DNA from: Mesostigma viride
Taxonomy: Eukaryota > Streptophyta > Mesostigmatophyceae > Mesostigmatales > Mesostigmataceae
Assembly: GCA_009746045.1 (NCBI GenBank)
Contig: RPFO01000960.1
Location: forward strand, 1 to 56,078
Length of the DNA stretch: 56,078 nt
Direction of reading: 5' to 3'
In this document: positions 26,988-36,587 of the stretch, piece by piece
Numbering within the stretch: position 1 is the stretch's first letter
Layout: each line of letters starts with the position of its first letter
Program-made: the position numbers and the translations under genes
The notes under the pieces: model-generated
The model's input: the letters and a program-made list of their open reading frames with translations, nothing else
Databases searched by the model: none
Told to the model about the DNA's origin: nothing

Positions 26988-27810
26988 TCAAAGGGAGGCT
27001 CGATAGCGTGGGCTACGAAATCGTCGTCGGACCTTATCCATATATCCGGGTCCGAAAAAATCTTCAAGTAGCCTTATTGTCCTATTATCGCGCCTGACTG
27101 CAGGCGGAGGGTTCGGCAAGCGGGCCAGCATCGCAAGCACCTCCCTCTCGTGCGCCTTATCTCTCATCGCTATCTCCGCCTGTGTCGGAGGGTTAGGCAA
27201 GCGGGCCAGCATCGCAAGCACCTCCCTCTCGTGCGCCTTATCTCTCATTGCTATCTCCGCCTGTGTCGGAGGATTCGGCAAGCCGGCCAGCATCGCGATC
27301 GTCTTCTTCACTCGCGCTCTCTCTCTCTTGTCTCTCTCCGCCTGCGTTGGAGGATTTGGCAAGCGAGCCAGCATCGCGAGCATATTCTTCACTCGCGCTC
27401 TCTCGATTTCTCCTTATCAATCCTCGTGGGAGGGTTAGGCACGCGGGCGAGCCTTTTGAGGAACGCCTCATTGCTTGCCAATTGTCTAGGCGAGATCCTC
27501 GTAACGAAACCATTTGGAGGTTTGGGAGCTTTGGCAATCATGGCCAGTGCCTCTCGTTCTCGGACCCTCTCTTCGTCAGAATCCCCGGAGTCTGATCCGT
27601 ACGCCACCTTTGGCCTGGTCATTAGCATGTCGCCTACCCCCCGAAGCCCCTCCTGCGCCGTCCTGTGCCTCCTCCGCCCCTTCTGACCGCGCGACGGTAA
27701 CGGGGGCGAGTCGAAGCCATGAGGTGCTGGGAACACGTGGTCGCCCAGTGAGTGCGCGGTCGTTTGCACGCGGACCCTCTCTCCGTCACAGCAGAACACT
27801 TCCTCGACAT
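26988..27810 (-). CDS. Cys/His-motif protein with 27-residue LPNPP repeats, frameshifted
   Basis: ATG 27810 starts MSRKCSAVTERGSACKRP and CSQH, the family zinc-type signature. A shift at about 27,690 leads to SDSGDSDEERVREREALAMI and another near 27,400 leads to repeats MLARLPNPPTQAE. The repeat has 27 residues (81 bp) with the core LA-R/G-LPNPPTQAEIAMRDK; four good copies plus two degenerate ones upstream (MIAKAPKPP, RLARVPNPP). The C-terminus ends FFGPGYMDKVRRRFRSP. The short Pro motif could be a binding site for a partner protein. The total would be about 270 residues. Confidence 0.5.
27107..27400 (-). repeat. 81 bp coding tandem repeat
   Basis: Copies start near 27,116, 27,197 and 27,278 and, less well kept, 27,360. 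The first two differ by only a few bases over 81 bp, so the array expanded recently. It encodes the LPNPP repeats of the gene above. Confidence 0.8.
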
Positions 27811-27929
27811 TGTCGGTAGCTGATGTAACGAGAGAATATATATTCGCGTAGGAGAGGAAAAACAAAATAGGCGCAGGGGTGCGTATAAACGGGCCATAAT
27901 CATTTCTCACCCAATATCACGAGCATACC

Positions 27930-29153
27930 ATGTCCTCCCGTTCGCCCATCGTCATAAAGGACGAAATGGACACGGAGCCGCGGCGACCGACCCTGAGTGG
28001 TGCACCTGGTGCGGGATGGTGCGAGGTCGCGGCACTTCCGCGACCCAAACTGGACGTCGACCGCAAGACGCTGGCGAGGCTCGTGTGCGAGTTCGTGGGG
28101 ACCTGTCTGGCCCCCTCCTCCCACATGGTGGACTGGCCGTTCGTAAAGACCGGACTGTCGCCCGCCTTCGACTCGTTCCTGGATATGAAGGGACACCCCC
28201 CTTACGACATGGACGTGCTGGCCGCGGTGGACGCCGGCGGAAAGACCGAAGAGGCGCGCATGTGGGTGTCGATCCTGTCCGCCAAGGGGGGCATCCTCGC
28301 GCGCGTGTCAGCCCCGGCGTACGTCACGGAGGCCCCGAACAACTGGCACTGGCTGCAAAACGTGGCCATCGTGTCGCCCCTGCCCAGACCCGGTCGCGAG
28401 CTCCCGCCCTTTCCCGTCTGGTTCGACGGGGACAAGTACTTTGCCGGGAGGGATGCGGCGAACAGCAAGAAGGACATGCGACAATGGATGGTCAAGTACG
28501 CCGCCGAACACGGCCTCTTCACGGATATCACCGACGCGGAGGACGCGTTCCTCGAGGAGTGTCACGGGTTCCCCGAAATCGAGTTGGCGGATCTCAAGGG
28601 ACTCCGCCAAGTCCGCTCGCACATCCTCAAGGAGGGCGGGGCGGCGCCCGTGTGGATGAACACGTGGATAAGGGAGATCAGGGAAAAGATAACGGGCTCC
28701 TTCAGCAAGGCGCAAGGGTCCTCCCACAAGTGGAGGCCCAAAGACGACCCTCACGCCGACGCGCTCACGGCCAGGCTCGGATGGAGATCGGCCCAGGAGG
28801 AAGAGAGCGACATCGGGGCGGACGCGGACCGCCACGACAACGACGGAGAACCAGCGCTGGACATTAGCAACCTGGCCAGCATGATGCGGCTGTTCCTCAC
28901 CCACAGCGACCTGGTCGTGCTGAAGCCGGAAGGTTTCGTCCCCCTGTCCGAGTTTCGCAGGATGTTCTTTGTAGATTTCCTGGGACACAAGTCCACGTTC
29001 ACCAAGCGCGTGACGTCCGGGCTCGTAGCGGACCTCCTGGGGCCGTACGGCGGGCAGATCACGGGCAACGTGCGCATGGCCGACGACCCCAGCGGCCGCC
29101 GCACAGTGTGGGTCACGGGGGTCAGCAGGAGGGTTGGCATGTGTGCCAAATAA
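27930..29153 (+). CDS. unknown 407-residue protein
   Basis: ATG 27930 opens a frame free of breaks for 407 residues. It has globular composition with many Trp and aromatic residues (NNWHWLQNVAIV, FPVWFDGDKYFAG, WMNTWIREIREKI), an acidic middle (EEESDIGADADRHDND) and a C-terminal part rich in hydrophobics (LTHSDLVVLKPEGFVPL; FLGHKSTFTKRV). The last part resembles a winged-helix-like or virus-replication-type C-terminal domain only loosely. I cannot assign a family. The small ORF behind it starts at its stop codon. Confidence 0.6.
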   Translation: MSSRSPIVIKDEMDTEPRRPTLSGAPGAGWCEVAALPRPKLDVDRKTLARLVCEFVGTCLAPSSHMVDWPFVKTGLSPAFDSFLDMKGHPPYDMDVLAAVDAGGKTEEARMWVSILSAKGGILARVSAPAYVTEAPNNWHWLQNVAIVSPLPRPGRELPPFPVWFDGDKYFAGRDAANSKKDMRQWMVKYAAEHGLFTDITDAEDAFLEECHGFPEIELADLKGLRQVRSHILKEGGAAPVWMNTWIREIREKITGSFSKAQGSSHKWRPKDDPHADALTARLGWRSAQEEESDIGADADRHDNDGEPALDISNLASMMRLFLTHSDLVVLKPEGFVPLSEFRRMFFVDFLGHKSTFTKRVTSGLVADLLGPYGGQITGNVRMADDPSGRRTVWVTGVSRRVGMCAK

Positions 29154-29296
29154 TGCCCCGTCGGAGAGGACATGTGGATTTAGACAGCGTGCGTCGACTG
29201 CATCCGTCCACGTACGAGGTGGCGCGCACGTTGGAGCGAGAGCGACGGAAGAAGGAGCATTATTGCAACCCAAGTGACGCACATGCGCACATGTGA
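29153..29296 (+). CDS. small basic ORF, 47 residues
   Basis: The ATG at 29153 overlaps the last base of the preceding stop (TAATG), a layout used for translational coupling. The product starts MPRRRGHVDLDSVRR and is basic. Weak evidence: size is small and no family is known. Confidence 0.25.
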   Translation: MPRRRGHVDLDSVRRLHPSTYEVARTLERERRKKEHYCNPSDAHAHM

Positions 29297-29327
29297 TTAA
29301 TTTTCCTGTGTAATACTAAACAAAAGA

Positions 29328-30401
29328 ATGCATCACTCCACAAGAGCGAGGCTGATGAAAGCAGGTGACAAGAATCTGTACAAAAAAATGACCCCCGCGC
29401 AACGTCAAAAGTACCAGGCAGATCTCCGCGAGGAACGGAATATCGGTAAAAAACAGGCAGCTGAAGATGCCAGGTTCAATAAGATGATCGCGGACACTGA
29501 CGCGTTCATAAGAGAATTGGAGGGTGGCGGTGAGCACACTTCATGGAGGGCTTACGCCCCAAAGGACGCGAAGTCAAAAAAAAAATCTGCGCGCTTAGGT
29601 ACGATACATACAGGCAGCAAGATGGTGCGAGTAAAGCAGACACCGGTGGTGGTGGTCAGCGACCGGGTTACGAGGAGTGGAGGCCGAAGGATAGTCCCCG
29701 ATGCCATCCCCGTGGCGGCGTCCGTGCAGACCCCCATGGCCATCCCCATAAAACTGGAAAGACCCGCCTGGCTCACCAGGCCCGTACCGGAGGGTTATAA
29801 ACCGGCCAGGCCATACCGGTCGGCCGTGGAGCGCCAGGCGAGGATATTGGCCTTTGCGAACAGGGCGGGGTGGAAAACTAACCAACGCAAGGGGCTTAAA
29901 ATGTCGCACTTGAAGGCGTGGATGGCCACGCAAGGCATGAAACGCGTCCCACCAAAGTGTCCTACAAGCTATGCGGCACTGAAGAGGCGTCGTGACAAGA
30001 TGCAGTGTCTCGAAACGTCTCTGCCGAGGAAACCCAGGAAGAAGCGCCCGGCCAAGCGCAAGACGTGCATTCAACTGGCGAGGACGTACCCCCCCAGCAA
30101 CGCCCTGAGGCGCCGATGGAGCAACGGACAGTGTAAACGTGTGCGTTCTTCCATGGTGGATAAGTACCGTGCCAGAAACCCCGGCAGTCGGAAGATCCCC
30201 CTAGACATGTTTCTGCATCAGCTACCCGATAAACGACGGGGAGAGTCGTGCAGGAAACTGGGAGAGACGTACCCGCCACCCCGTGAGCTGATGCGCCGAT
30301 GGGGCCTGGGCCAGTGTAAGGGCGTGCGGGATTCCATGTACAGCCGGTGGAAGGGCGAGAACCCCGACACGAGGCCCGACATTATCTGGGGGGCGATGTA
30401 A
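29328..30401 (+). CDS. basic repeat protein with Cys/Trp modules
   Basis: ATG 29328 gives 357 residues, strongly basic. The C-terminal half has repeated modules: C-x2-L...Y-P-P...L-R-R-R-W-x2-G-Q-C-K-x-V-R-x-S-M, seen at about residues 245-280 and 305-345, and a shorter one near 210. Before these is SHLKAWMATQGMKRVPPKC, which matches LRAWMKQVGMARIP in the next gene. So both share two module types. High charge suggests binding of nucleic acid, maybe a DNA-packing protein, but no known fold is evident. Confidence 0.55.
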   Translation: MHHSTRARLMKAGDKNLYKKMTPAQRQKYQADLREERNIGKKQAAEDARFNKMIADTDAFIRELEGGGEHTSWRAYAPKDAKSKKKSARLGTIHTGSKMVRVKQTPVVVVSDRVTRSGGRRIVPDAIPVAASVQTPMAIPIKLERPAWLTRPVPEGYKPARPYRSAVERQARILAFANRAGWKTNQRKGLKMSHLKAWMATQGMKRVPPKCPTSYAALKRRRDKMQCLETSLPRKPRKKRPAKRKTCIQLARTYPPSNALRRRWSNGQCKRVRSSMVDKYRARNPGSRKIPLDMFLHQLPDKRRGESCRKLGETYPPPRELMRRWGLGQCKGVRDSMYSRWKGENPDTRPDIIWGAM

Positions 30402-30473
30402 AAAGAGGTGCGATAATGAAGTGCATAAAAAATACGGGCGGGCTAATTTTATCTAGCGTACAGTAAAGCATAT

Positions 30474-32822
30474 ATGGATTGCCAGCACCTTTCGCTGGCG
30501 ACGCTGAAGAAGAGGTGGAAAGCCAACCAGTGCAAACATTACACCATGAAGATGGCGGAGAGGGACGGAAAGGTAAAGCCGCCAAAGCGAAGACTCGCTC
30601 AGGGAGGGGCACCCGCACGGTCGAGGGCCCCAGGGCCGGCGCGCGCGGAGGCCGTCCTAGCCTACCCATTAACCCCTGTCGAAACAGAAGCGGCGGGGGG
30701 GGTACGAGGGCCTGCAGCGCCGGTGCCGGCGGTGGTGCCGGTTCGAGCGCCGGTGCCGGTGGTGATGCCGGTTCGAGCGCCGGTGCCGGTGGTGATGCCG
30801 GTTCGAGCGCCGGTGCCGGTGGTGATGCCGGTTCGAGCGCCGGTGCCGGTGGTGATGCCGGTTCGAGCGCCGGTGCCGGTGGTGATGCCGGTTCGAGCGC
30901 CCGTGCCGGCGGTGGTGCCGGTTCGAGCGCCCGTGCCGGCGGCGGCCCCCGCGAAGGCGCCACGCGCGAAGAAGCCGCGCCCGAAGAAGCGGTGTGACCA
31001 GCTCAAGCCCCGTGCCCTGAAGACCAGGTGGGCCGTCAACGAGTGTATCCCCGAACGAGAAAAGATGATAGCGGAATACGGAGCGGACCACCCGCTAGTG
31101 CGCATCCCCAAGCGAAGGGCGCCCGCAGACCCCGCCGCGATGGCCGCCAGACTCGCCGAGTACGCAACACGGACCGGGTACGCCGACAAGCACCAGTCGC
31201 CGCCAGCGACTCTCAAGGACCTGCGGGCGTGGATGAAACAGGTCGGGATGGCGCGCATCCCCGCCAAGAAAAATGCGAAGAGGGGCGGTCCTCCACAAGC
31301 CCCTCGCGCCAAGAAGGCGAGGAAGAAGGAGGACGACGCCGTCTCGATGGTGTCGTTCGGCCTCTCCGATGGCGAAAGTGTGCAAGCAGAGGACATCGCT
31401 CCATCTCCGCCCCCGTCTCCCCGCCCGCCCCCGCCCGCCGCAGATTTGCCCCAGGAACAGGACGTTGTCGTAAAGACCAAGGTGTCCTCGCCGACCGCAA
31501 TAGTGTACAATCCCGAGATAATGCCCAAGGTGGACGTCCCCGTAGTGTTTGACAAGCCTCGATATAACAAATACGGTATCGCGTTCAAACGCAATGTTGA
31601 AGGCGACGGCAATTGCTTTTGGTACTCGTTTGTTGTCAGCAGGGCGTTCCAAAGGAATACCCCTATCGATCAGAATGCCATTCAGCAGGAATCTGAGCGT
31701 TTAAAACGCGGTCTGTCGAGTAAGTTACGGCACTATCTAAAAAACCGGGAGAAGTTGGGGATTATGAACGTCGCCCATGGTAAAAATGACGCGCAGTTGC
31801 GTAAGGAGATGACAAGCATGTTGCAAGATCGCGAATGGGCAGATGATAGCATGATGGCTCTATTTGCGTATCACGCCAAAACGGACATCCACACCTTTAC
31901 GGCGACTCCCACACGTGACAAGAAATACGTGCTGAGGCACATGTTGCTGCCCGGGGGGGGGAGGCAGGATGTCGAGAGGGCGGAAAGGGAACAAGGGTCG
32001 TGGAGGTCGGAAAATGAGCCAGTGTACATATTTTTCCATCGCGACCATTACCAGGCGTTGATACCTGTATCGTGGATAGCACGCGGCGTGCGCACATCGT
32101 ATAGTCAGGGGGTGCAGCGGGCAAAGAGAAATCCCGAAATTTTCCCCATGCCCCCGCCAACGGCAGCGGGCATGAAAAAACTAAAGCAGTCGTTCAAGGA
32201 CTTATACAGCGTGGGCGTGGACAAAGAGGGTCGGCCGTATCTGAATTTCGAACCGTTTAACTCCAGGCCTGTCAACTTCAACGCTGCGGAATGGGCGTGG
32301 GTGCGGATGCAGCAGATGAAATTCAGGCGGTTAGGGAAAAGGTGGGAGGCATCCGAGATCAGGAAAGCCAACGAGAAGGAAAAGAAAGAGAAGAAGAAGA
32401 GACCGATCGTCGAGGCAAACGCACGCCAGCCAATTGTTTGGACTGCTGCACCTCCCGAGGGTGTGAAACTCAAGGGGAAGTGGCGGGGGTACAAGGCGGG
32501 GTATAAAAAGCCGGAGACGGATTTTTCGGATTTTATTCCCAACGTTAGTGTCGTAGAGGACCATATGACTCCGGAAGAAGAGTTGGCATTGCGCGAATAT
32601 GTTCGCCAGCTTGGTCTCAGCACGTGGAAGCAGGGCAGGCTGGATATATCTGGCCTCGACGCGCCAGAACTAAACCCTGAACCCAAACCTAAGAAGCGCG
32701 TTACGCCCGTACCGGACGCCCCTCCCCCCGGTCCTGCGCCCCAACCTCGTAAGGCAATGCGCGTGACGCCGATGAAGGTGCAGGCGCAGGCGCCGAACCC
32801 CGCGTTTTTTAATGACGACTAA
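30474..32822 (+). CDS. OTU-family cysteine protease with basic repeats
   Basis: ATG 30474 gives 782 residues. Residues 1-40 hold a short C-x2-L...RW-x2-NQC module; 80-165 a Pro/Val repeat (APVPVVMPVR); 170-210 another Cys/Trp module and, at about 250, LRAWMKQVGMARIP. The protease domain is at about 360-530: VEGDGNCFWYS has the catalytic Cys of the D-G-N-C motif, and FFHRDHYQAL near residue 520 has the catalytic His. OTU enzymes cleave ubiquitin or ubiquitin-like chains; viral ones can counter host ubiquitin signalling, but the target here is unknown. The C-terminus is charged (KEKKEKKKR) and Pro-rich. Start context CATATATGG carries a TATA-like sequence. Confidence 0.75.
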   Translation: MDCQHLSLATLKKRWKANQCKHYTMKMAERDGKVKPPKRRLAQGGAPARSRAPGPARAEAVLAYPLTPVETEAAGGVRGPAAPVPAVVPVRAPVPVVMPVRAPVPVVMPVRAPVPVVMPVRAPVPVVMPVRAPVPVVMPVRAPVPAVVPVRAPVPAAAPAKAPRAKKPRPKKRCDQLKPRALKTRWAVNECIPEREKMIAEYGADHPLVRIPKRRAPADPAAMAARLAEYATRTGYADKHQSPPATLKDLRAWMKQVGMARIPAKKNAKRGGPPQAPRAKKARKKEDDAVSMVSFGLSDGESVQAEDIAPSPPPSPRPPPPAADLPQEQDVVVKTKVSSPTAIVYNPEIMPKVDVPVVFDKPRYNKYGIAFKRNVEGDGNCFWYSFVVSRAFQRNTPIDQNAIQQESERLKRGLSSKLRHYLKNREKLGIMNVAHGKNDAQLRKEMTSMLQDREWADDSMMALFAYHAKTDIHTFTATPTRDKKYVLRHMLLPGGGRQDVERAEREQGSWRSENEPVYIFFHRDHYQALIPVSWIARGVRTSYSQGVQRAKRNPEIFPMPPPTAAGMKKLKQSFKDLYSVGVDKEGRPYLNFEPFNSRPVNFNAAEWAWVRMQQMKFRRLGKRWEASEIRKANEKEKKEKKKRPIVEANARQPIVWTAAPPEGVKLKGKWRGYKAGYKKPETDFSDFIPNVSVVEDHMTPEEELALREYVRQLGLSTWKQGRLDISGLDAPELNPEPKPKKRVTPVPDAPPPGPAPQPRKAMRVTPMKVQAQAPNPAFFNDD
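30716..30950 (+). repeat. 30 bp coding tandem repeat
   Basis: About eight copies of a 30 bp unit (GTTCGAGCGCCGGTGCCGGT plus GGTGATGCCG) encoding a ten-residue Pro/Val repeat in the OTU protein. Inner copies are identical, so recent expansion or assembly uncertainty in copy number is likely. Confidence 0.85.
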
Positions 32823-32839
32823 AAATATATCAATACGCC

Positions 32840-33079
32840 ATGTCTCTGATAGCCTACCTGCGCTCCTTTCGCGTGTTTGGCAGTGCTCTATTCGACTGGC
32901 TCGCCACACTGGCGGCCGGTGCCGCGTTCGCTTATTACGCGGGTGGACGCCGCTTGAGGGCGTCCGAGATAGCGGGCTGGTTCGCCGCATTGGTGGTGAT
33001 AGGCGAGGGCCTGCACTACGCGCTAGGCCAGAACACGCCCGTCGTTAGAAAAATAGTGTCTTCGTTACGTATACAATGA
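32840..33079 (+). CDS. small two-TM membrane protein
   Basis: ATG 32840 gives 79 residues. Hydrophobic stretches at about 18-37 (FDWLATLAAGAAFAYYAGG) and 43-60 (EIAGWFAALVVIGEGLHYAL) suggest two helices. TATA signal AAATATATCAATACG directly upstream. Its stop overlaps the start of the next gene (ATGA). Confidence 0.5.
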   Translation: MSLIAYLRSFRVFGSALFDWLATLAAGAAFAYYAGGRRLRASEIAGWFAALVVIGEGLHYALGQNTPVVRKIVSSLRIQ

Positions 33080-34063
33080 GGAGCTGCGATGCGAGGACCG
33101 CTACTGGGGGTGCGTGCAGAAAACTAGTGCAGAACGGGAGATGCCACTTGCACAGGGGTCAACCGATCGTGCATCGCAGAAGGGGGCATAGCACGAGGGG
33201 GCATAGCACGAGAAGGGGGCTCGCCCCCATTCTTAAAACCATGTATACCACTGTGGATGGAGATCTGGATCTAGACGCACTAGGGCGTGCAATGAAGCGC
33301 ATGCACGTAGACAAGAGTTCCATACAAGACATCCAAAGTGCTATCGACAACTTTAGAGAACTCAAGCCGACAGGGTGGAAGGACCAGGTCAGAAAGCTGA
33401 ATATAGCGGAATCCGAGCTGATACGCGAAGAGTTTAACAAGTCCCAGGAGATGCAGAACTGGAATGACCAGTTCCTGCACTCCCCGACAAAACGACAACG
33501 CCCGGAGGGGGGCCGTTTACGCGACGGGAGGAGGAGCAGGATCGGCGCGTGAGGGGGTCGGATTATATGAGAGACGCAAAAAGGGACCAGGCGCGGGTGA
33601 AGAAGAAATTCTTGGAGCACGAGTTTGACAGACTCGAGAGGGCCAACCCGGATTACGAGCACAACAAGCAGATGGCAAAACAAAGGAGGATCGAAAAAAG
33701 GCATCGGTTGATTCTTCGGGATTTTCCTAACGGCGTGCCCGCTCGACGACCAGAACATCCGAGTGCCCCGCCAATGCCGTCTGACACACGGTTTGATAGC
33801 GACGGCGAGCTGAAACATATACCGACCGCCCCCCTCTGCCAGACGATGTGGAGTTTTTTTACAAGGACGGTGTGTTGCGCATTGTCCCCGATCGGGAGAT
33901 GCTCCCCCCGTCCGCCCCCCCTCTGCCAGATGGCGAATATGAAAATGTACCGTCCGCCCCCCCTCTGCCAGAAGACCACGGGCATAAAACGGGTCAAAAG
34001 AGAAAGCGGCGACAGGGCCGGAATCGAGCTAGAGTTTTTTTCGCGTCACTTCTGTATAAATGA
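33076..34063 (+). CDS. Cys/His-motif protein with P(S/T)AP motifs, frameshifted
   Basis: ATG 33076, within ATGA shared with the previous stop. The N-terminus reads SCDARTATGGACRKLVQNG and CHLHRG, the family signature. The middle is helical. A shift at the run of six G near 33,508 leads to a long charged helix (RDQARVKKKFLEHEFDRLER), and another at the run of six C near 33,831 leads to FFYKDGVLRIVP. Four copies of P-S/T-A-P-P occur: HPSAPPMP, IPTAPPLP, PPSAPPLPDG and VPSAPPLPED. P(S/T)AP is the known ligand of TSG101 in ESCRT-I, used by many viruses for budding. The stop is in ATGA with the next gene, which supports the joined frame. About 330 residues. Confidence 0.55.
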
Positions 34064-35085
34064 AGTGCGGTGCGCGTACATCGTCAGGCGGGATGTGCGG
34101 GATCGTCGTACCAAGAGGGAGGTGCCACCTGCACAGGGGGCAGCGGTGCGTGTCGCGTCACGGGATGCGGTCCAAGGCCAACAAGCGCTCCCACATCGAG
34201 ATGGAGGCCGGAATGAAGAAGGACCCGGACGATCCGTACAACATCTCTCTCCGTCTCGCCCTGCTGAAGCTCCCCCAGCCGACCGCCCCCGCGACACAGG
34301 TGCCGAAGAAGGGCGCGCATGGCACGGGAGCGTACAGGTCGAGAGCCACAGGGGGGCGTCGCCGCCCCAGGCACCGGATGCGGGCGTACGACGTGGACAA
34401 TATTGCGGAGAGGTTTGGTGAGCTTAGCCTGAAGGAACCGAAAGAAGACGCGCCCGGGGTGGCGGAGCTGACAAAGGGGCTAAGTGAGCTTAGTCTGAAG
34501 AACACGGGCGATCTCGGCCGAGATACCGAGCATAAAAAATTGCTGGCAAACAGCGGACCTGTCCCTGTCTGGCGCGACATTAATGCCGCCACATATGACG
34601 ATATGGAGAAATCCGTGCTCGCATTGCCCCAGTTTAATGACCTGGATCGTTTGAACTATGCGGCGGCCATGGGGAAAAATAAACATAAGGAGATGAAAGA
34701 TCGATTGATCGAAAAGTACGAAGCCCAAGCCAAGGCCGAGTGGGAAGCGGACCTGGCAAAGGCACGAGAGGAGTTGGACAGACAGGTCAGTATAGTACAT
34801 AATCTCCAGGAGGAAGTTCTTAACAATTACCCTAATTGGAGTGAGTCCAGGGTAAGACTGATGAAGGCCCTGGCTGATCTGGCAACTGCCCGCGAGCGTT
34901 ATAATTGGGCACGGGATCCCCTATCAAACGAGCAAAGAATGCGAATCCCGAACAGACTTAGAGCGGGCATCAGGCACCCGCCGTACGAGAGGGTGCGAGG
35001 AGGGCGATTAGAATACTGGCGCCCGGACGGCGCCCCACAGATGCCGCCGGAGAATATCGACCCCTGGGAGTTGGATGGAGACTAG
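34060..35085 (+). CDS. Cys/His-motif family protein, 3' end cut by the retrotransposon
   Basis: ATG 34060, within ATGA of the previous gene. It starts MKCGARTSSGGMCGIVVP and CHLHRGQ, followed by RRPRHRMRAYDVD, the second signature. The rest is helical and charged (LADLATARERYNWARD). The last five codons before the stop at 35085 come from the long terminal repeat; the genomic frame would otherwise run about eight codons into the sequence at 43,569-43,594. The C-terminal truncation is therefore minor. Closest relative: the gene at 43742-44506, on the other side of the element (shared PVPVWRDI/PDPEWHDI and MGKNKH/MGPDTD regions). Confidence 0.6.
   Translation: MKCGARTSSGGMCGIVVPRGRCHLHRGQRCVSRHGMRSKANKRSHIEMEAGMKKDPDDPYNISLRLALLKLPQPTAPATQVPKKGAHGTGAYRSRATGGRRRPRHRMRAYDVDNIAERFGELSLKEPKEDAPGVAELTKGLSELSLKNTGDLGRDTEHKKLLANSGPVPVWRDINAATYDDMEKSVLALPQFNDLDRLNYAAAMGKNKHKEMKDRLIEKYEAQAKAEWEADLAKAREELDRQVSIVHNLQEEVLNNYPNWSESRVRLMKALADLATARERYNWARDPLSNEQRMRIPNRLRAGIRHPPYERVRGGRLEYWRPDGAPQMPPENIDPWELDGD
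35064..35068. repeat. target site duplication CTGGG, left
   Basis: CTGGG directly before the left LTR; the same five bases follow the right LTR at 43564-43568. Confidence 0.8.
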
Positions 35086-35524
35086 GGACGACGAACAACG
35101 GCTGAAGCTGAAAGCGAATGATGATTGTATTACAATAATACAATGAGAAAACGATGAAAGCTGAGAGCTCAGAATGGAACGTCTGGGCAAACTCGGGTGC
35201 TGCGGCACTCCCCAGTGCTACGCCTATATGCCTATGGCGGTGCCACTGCAGCACCTGCCAGTGGACAACTGGACACTGCAATGCCATGCGACCACGTCAC
35301 TAGCAACCAGCTAAGACTCGGCCCGTCAGGCCCGGCTATACCGGACCTGGCGGGTCGAGCTAGCACCTAGGAACAGTCTGGCACTAACCGCACGTCGGTC
35401 CACATGACACCTCAGTACCGTACACCCTGCCGTACTGTACTGAGGTGTCCCGCTCAGCCGCGGTAGGCAATACGCGGCGCGCAGGCCGGAAATCCGTGTG
35501 TCAGCCTAAGCATCTCATCTAACT
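35069..35524 (-). repeat. 3' LTR of the element
   Basis: Direct repeat of 43106-43563. Ends on the plus strand are AGTTGGATG...CATCTAACT, an imperfect inverted pair, instead of the usual TG...CA. Confidence 0.85.
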
Positions 35525-36587
35525 CCCATTATGTTTTCCTTTCAGGTTGAAGGCTAGCAACTTCAAGCCTGACCCTGCCCAGCTAGGAGACTGACTCCAA
35601 GCTGACTGAGGTGCTGAGCAACTGACACCCATACTGCAACATCTGGACTGAAAAAGATGGGCCCCAGAACTCGTGCAATACTTGTGATGGCATCACGTTT
35701 AGCTCAACATGCCCGGGGAGTTCCTCCTCCTCGCGAGCTCACAAGGGAGATAGCTATGCCTGTCTGCCTATCCAGGGAGTGCATCACCAGCCAAGAAGCC
35801 ATTGTAAAAAAAATGCCAAGGTAACCGTTTAAGAGGTTCCATGTTGTTCCATCATCATCGCCCACTCAGAGAAAAATACCCAGCCAGGCTGGGTCAACTG
35901 AGCTCAGGTTACCTGCAACCTGAGGAGTGACAGTGGACAGGTTTATTGCACCCTGCACTGTCCATGTTGTACCTGCACAACATGTGAGGACCAGCCACCC
36001 CTGCCCTGCACAGAGGGGGCTGAAGTCCTAGTGACAGGTGACAGGACTATGACATCCTGGACCTGGCCACGTTGCACCTGCACAACGTGTGAGACCAGCC
36101 ACCCCTGCCCTGCACATGGGTGACTGAAGTCCTGGTGACAGGTGACAGGAATATTTCATCCTGCACCTGTGCTGAGCACGTTGTACTAGACAACATGACA
36201 GCACCCATGCCTTTACTGCCACTGAACAGTAAGGCCAGGTGGCCCAGGATAGCCACAGTGAACTGGGGTCCTGGGTAACCACCTGTCAAGGGAGCTTTGA
36301 CCCTCCACTTGAATGGGGGCACCTGAGCCACTGAGCTCAAGGCCAATCCACCAAGGCATACGCCCTAGGGAAAAAGGTGTGAGATACATCCCATGCCCAC
36401 CTATGAAGGTGTGCATAACGAAATTCCATGGTGTTGAAAAAATCAAAACAGATTTTATTGGGCATAGGGCACGCAGATGTATGAAAAACAGACTCCAACC
36501 AACCCCCTGCTGGAAGCCACAACCTACCCCTTGGACCTGCCCAAGGGGTACTGGGTGACCTAGGCGGCCCTGGTGAACAGGACCCTG
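35525..36587 (-). other. 3' untranslated part of the element with internal repeats
   Basis: No credible gene. It contains a duplicated block of about 115 bp (about 35,945-36,170) with GACCAGCCACCCCTGCCCTG and GAAGTCCTGGTGACAGGTGA type sequence, and several short palindromes such as GTTGTACCTGCACAAC. The purine tract preceding the 3' LTR lies at 35,525-35,545 (read on the minus strand). Confidence 0.6.

Noticed and set aside
27107-27400. Possible CRISPR array
   Set aside because: 81 bp unit without variable spacers, in frame with a coding repeat.
30716-30950. Possible CRISPR or regulatory repeat
   Set aside because: 30 bp unit, contiguous copies, in frame within the OTU gene.
35086-35287. 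Minus-strand ORFs in the LTR
   Set aside because: Present in both LTRs with differing ends; typical chance frames.
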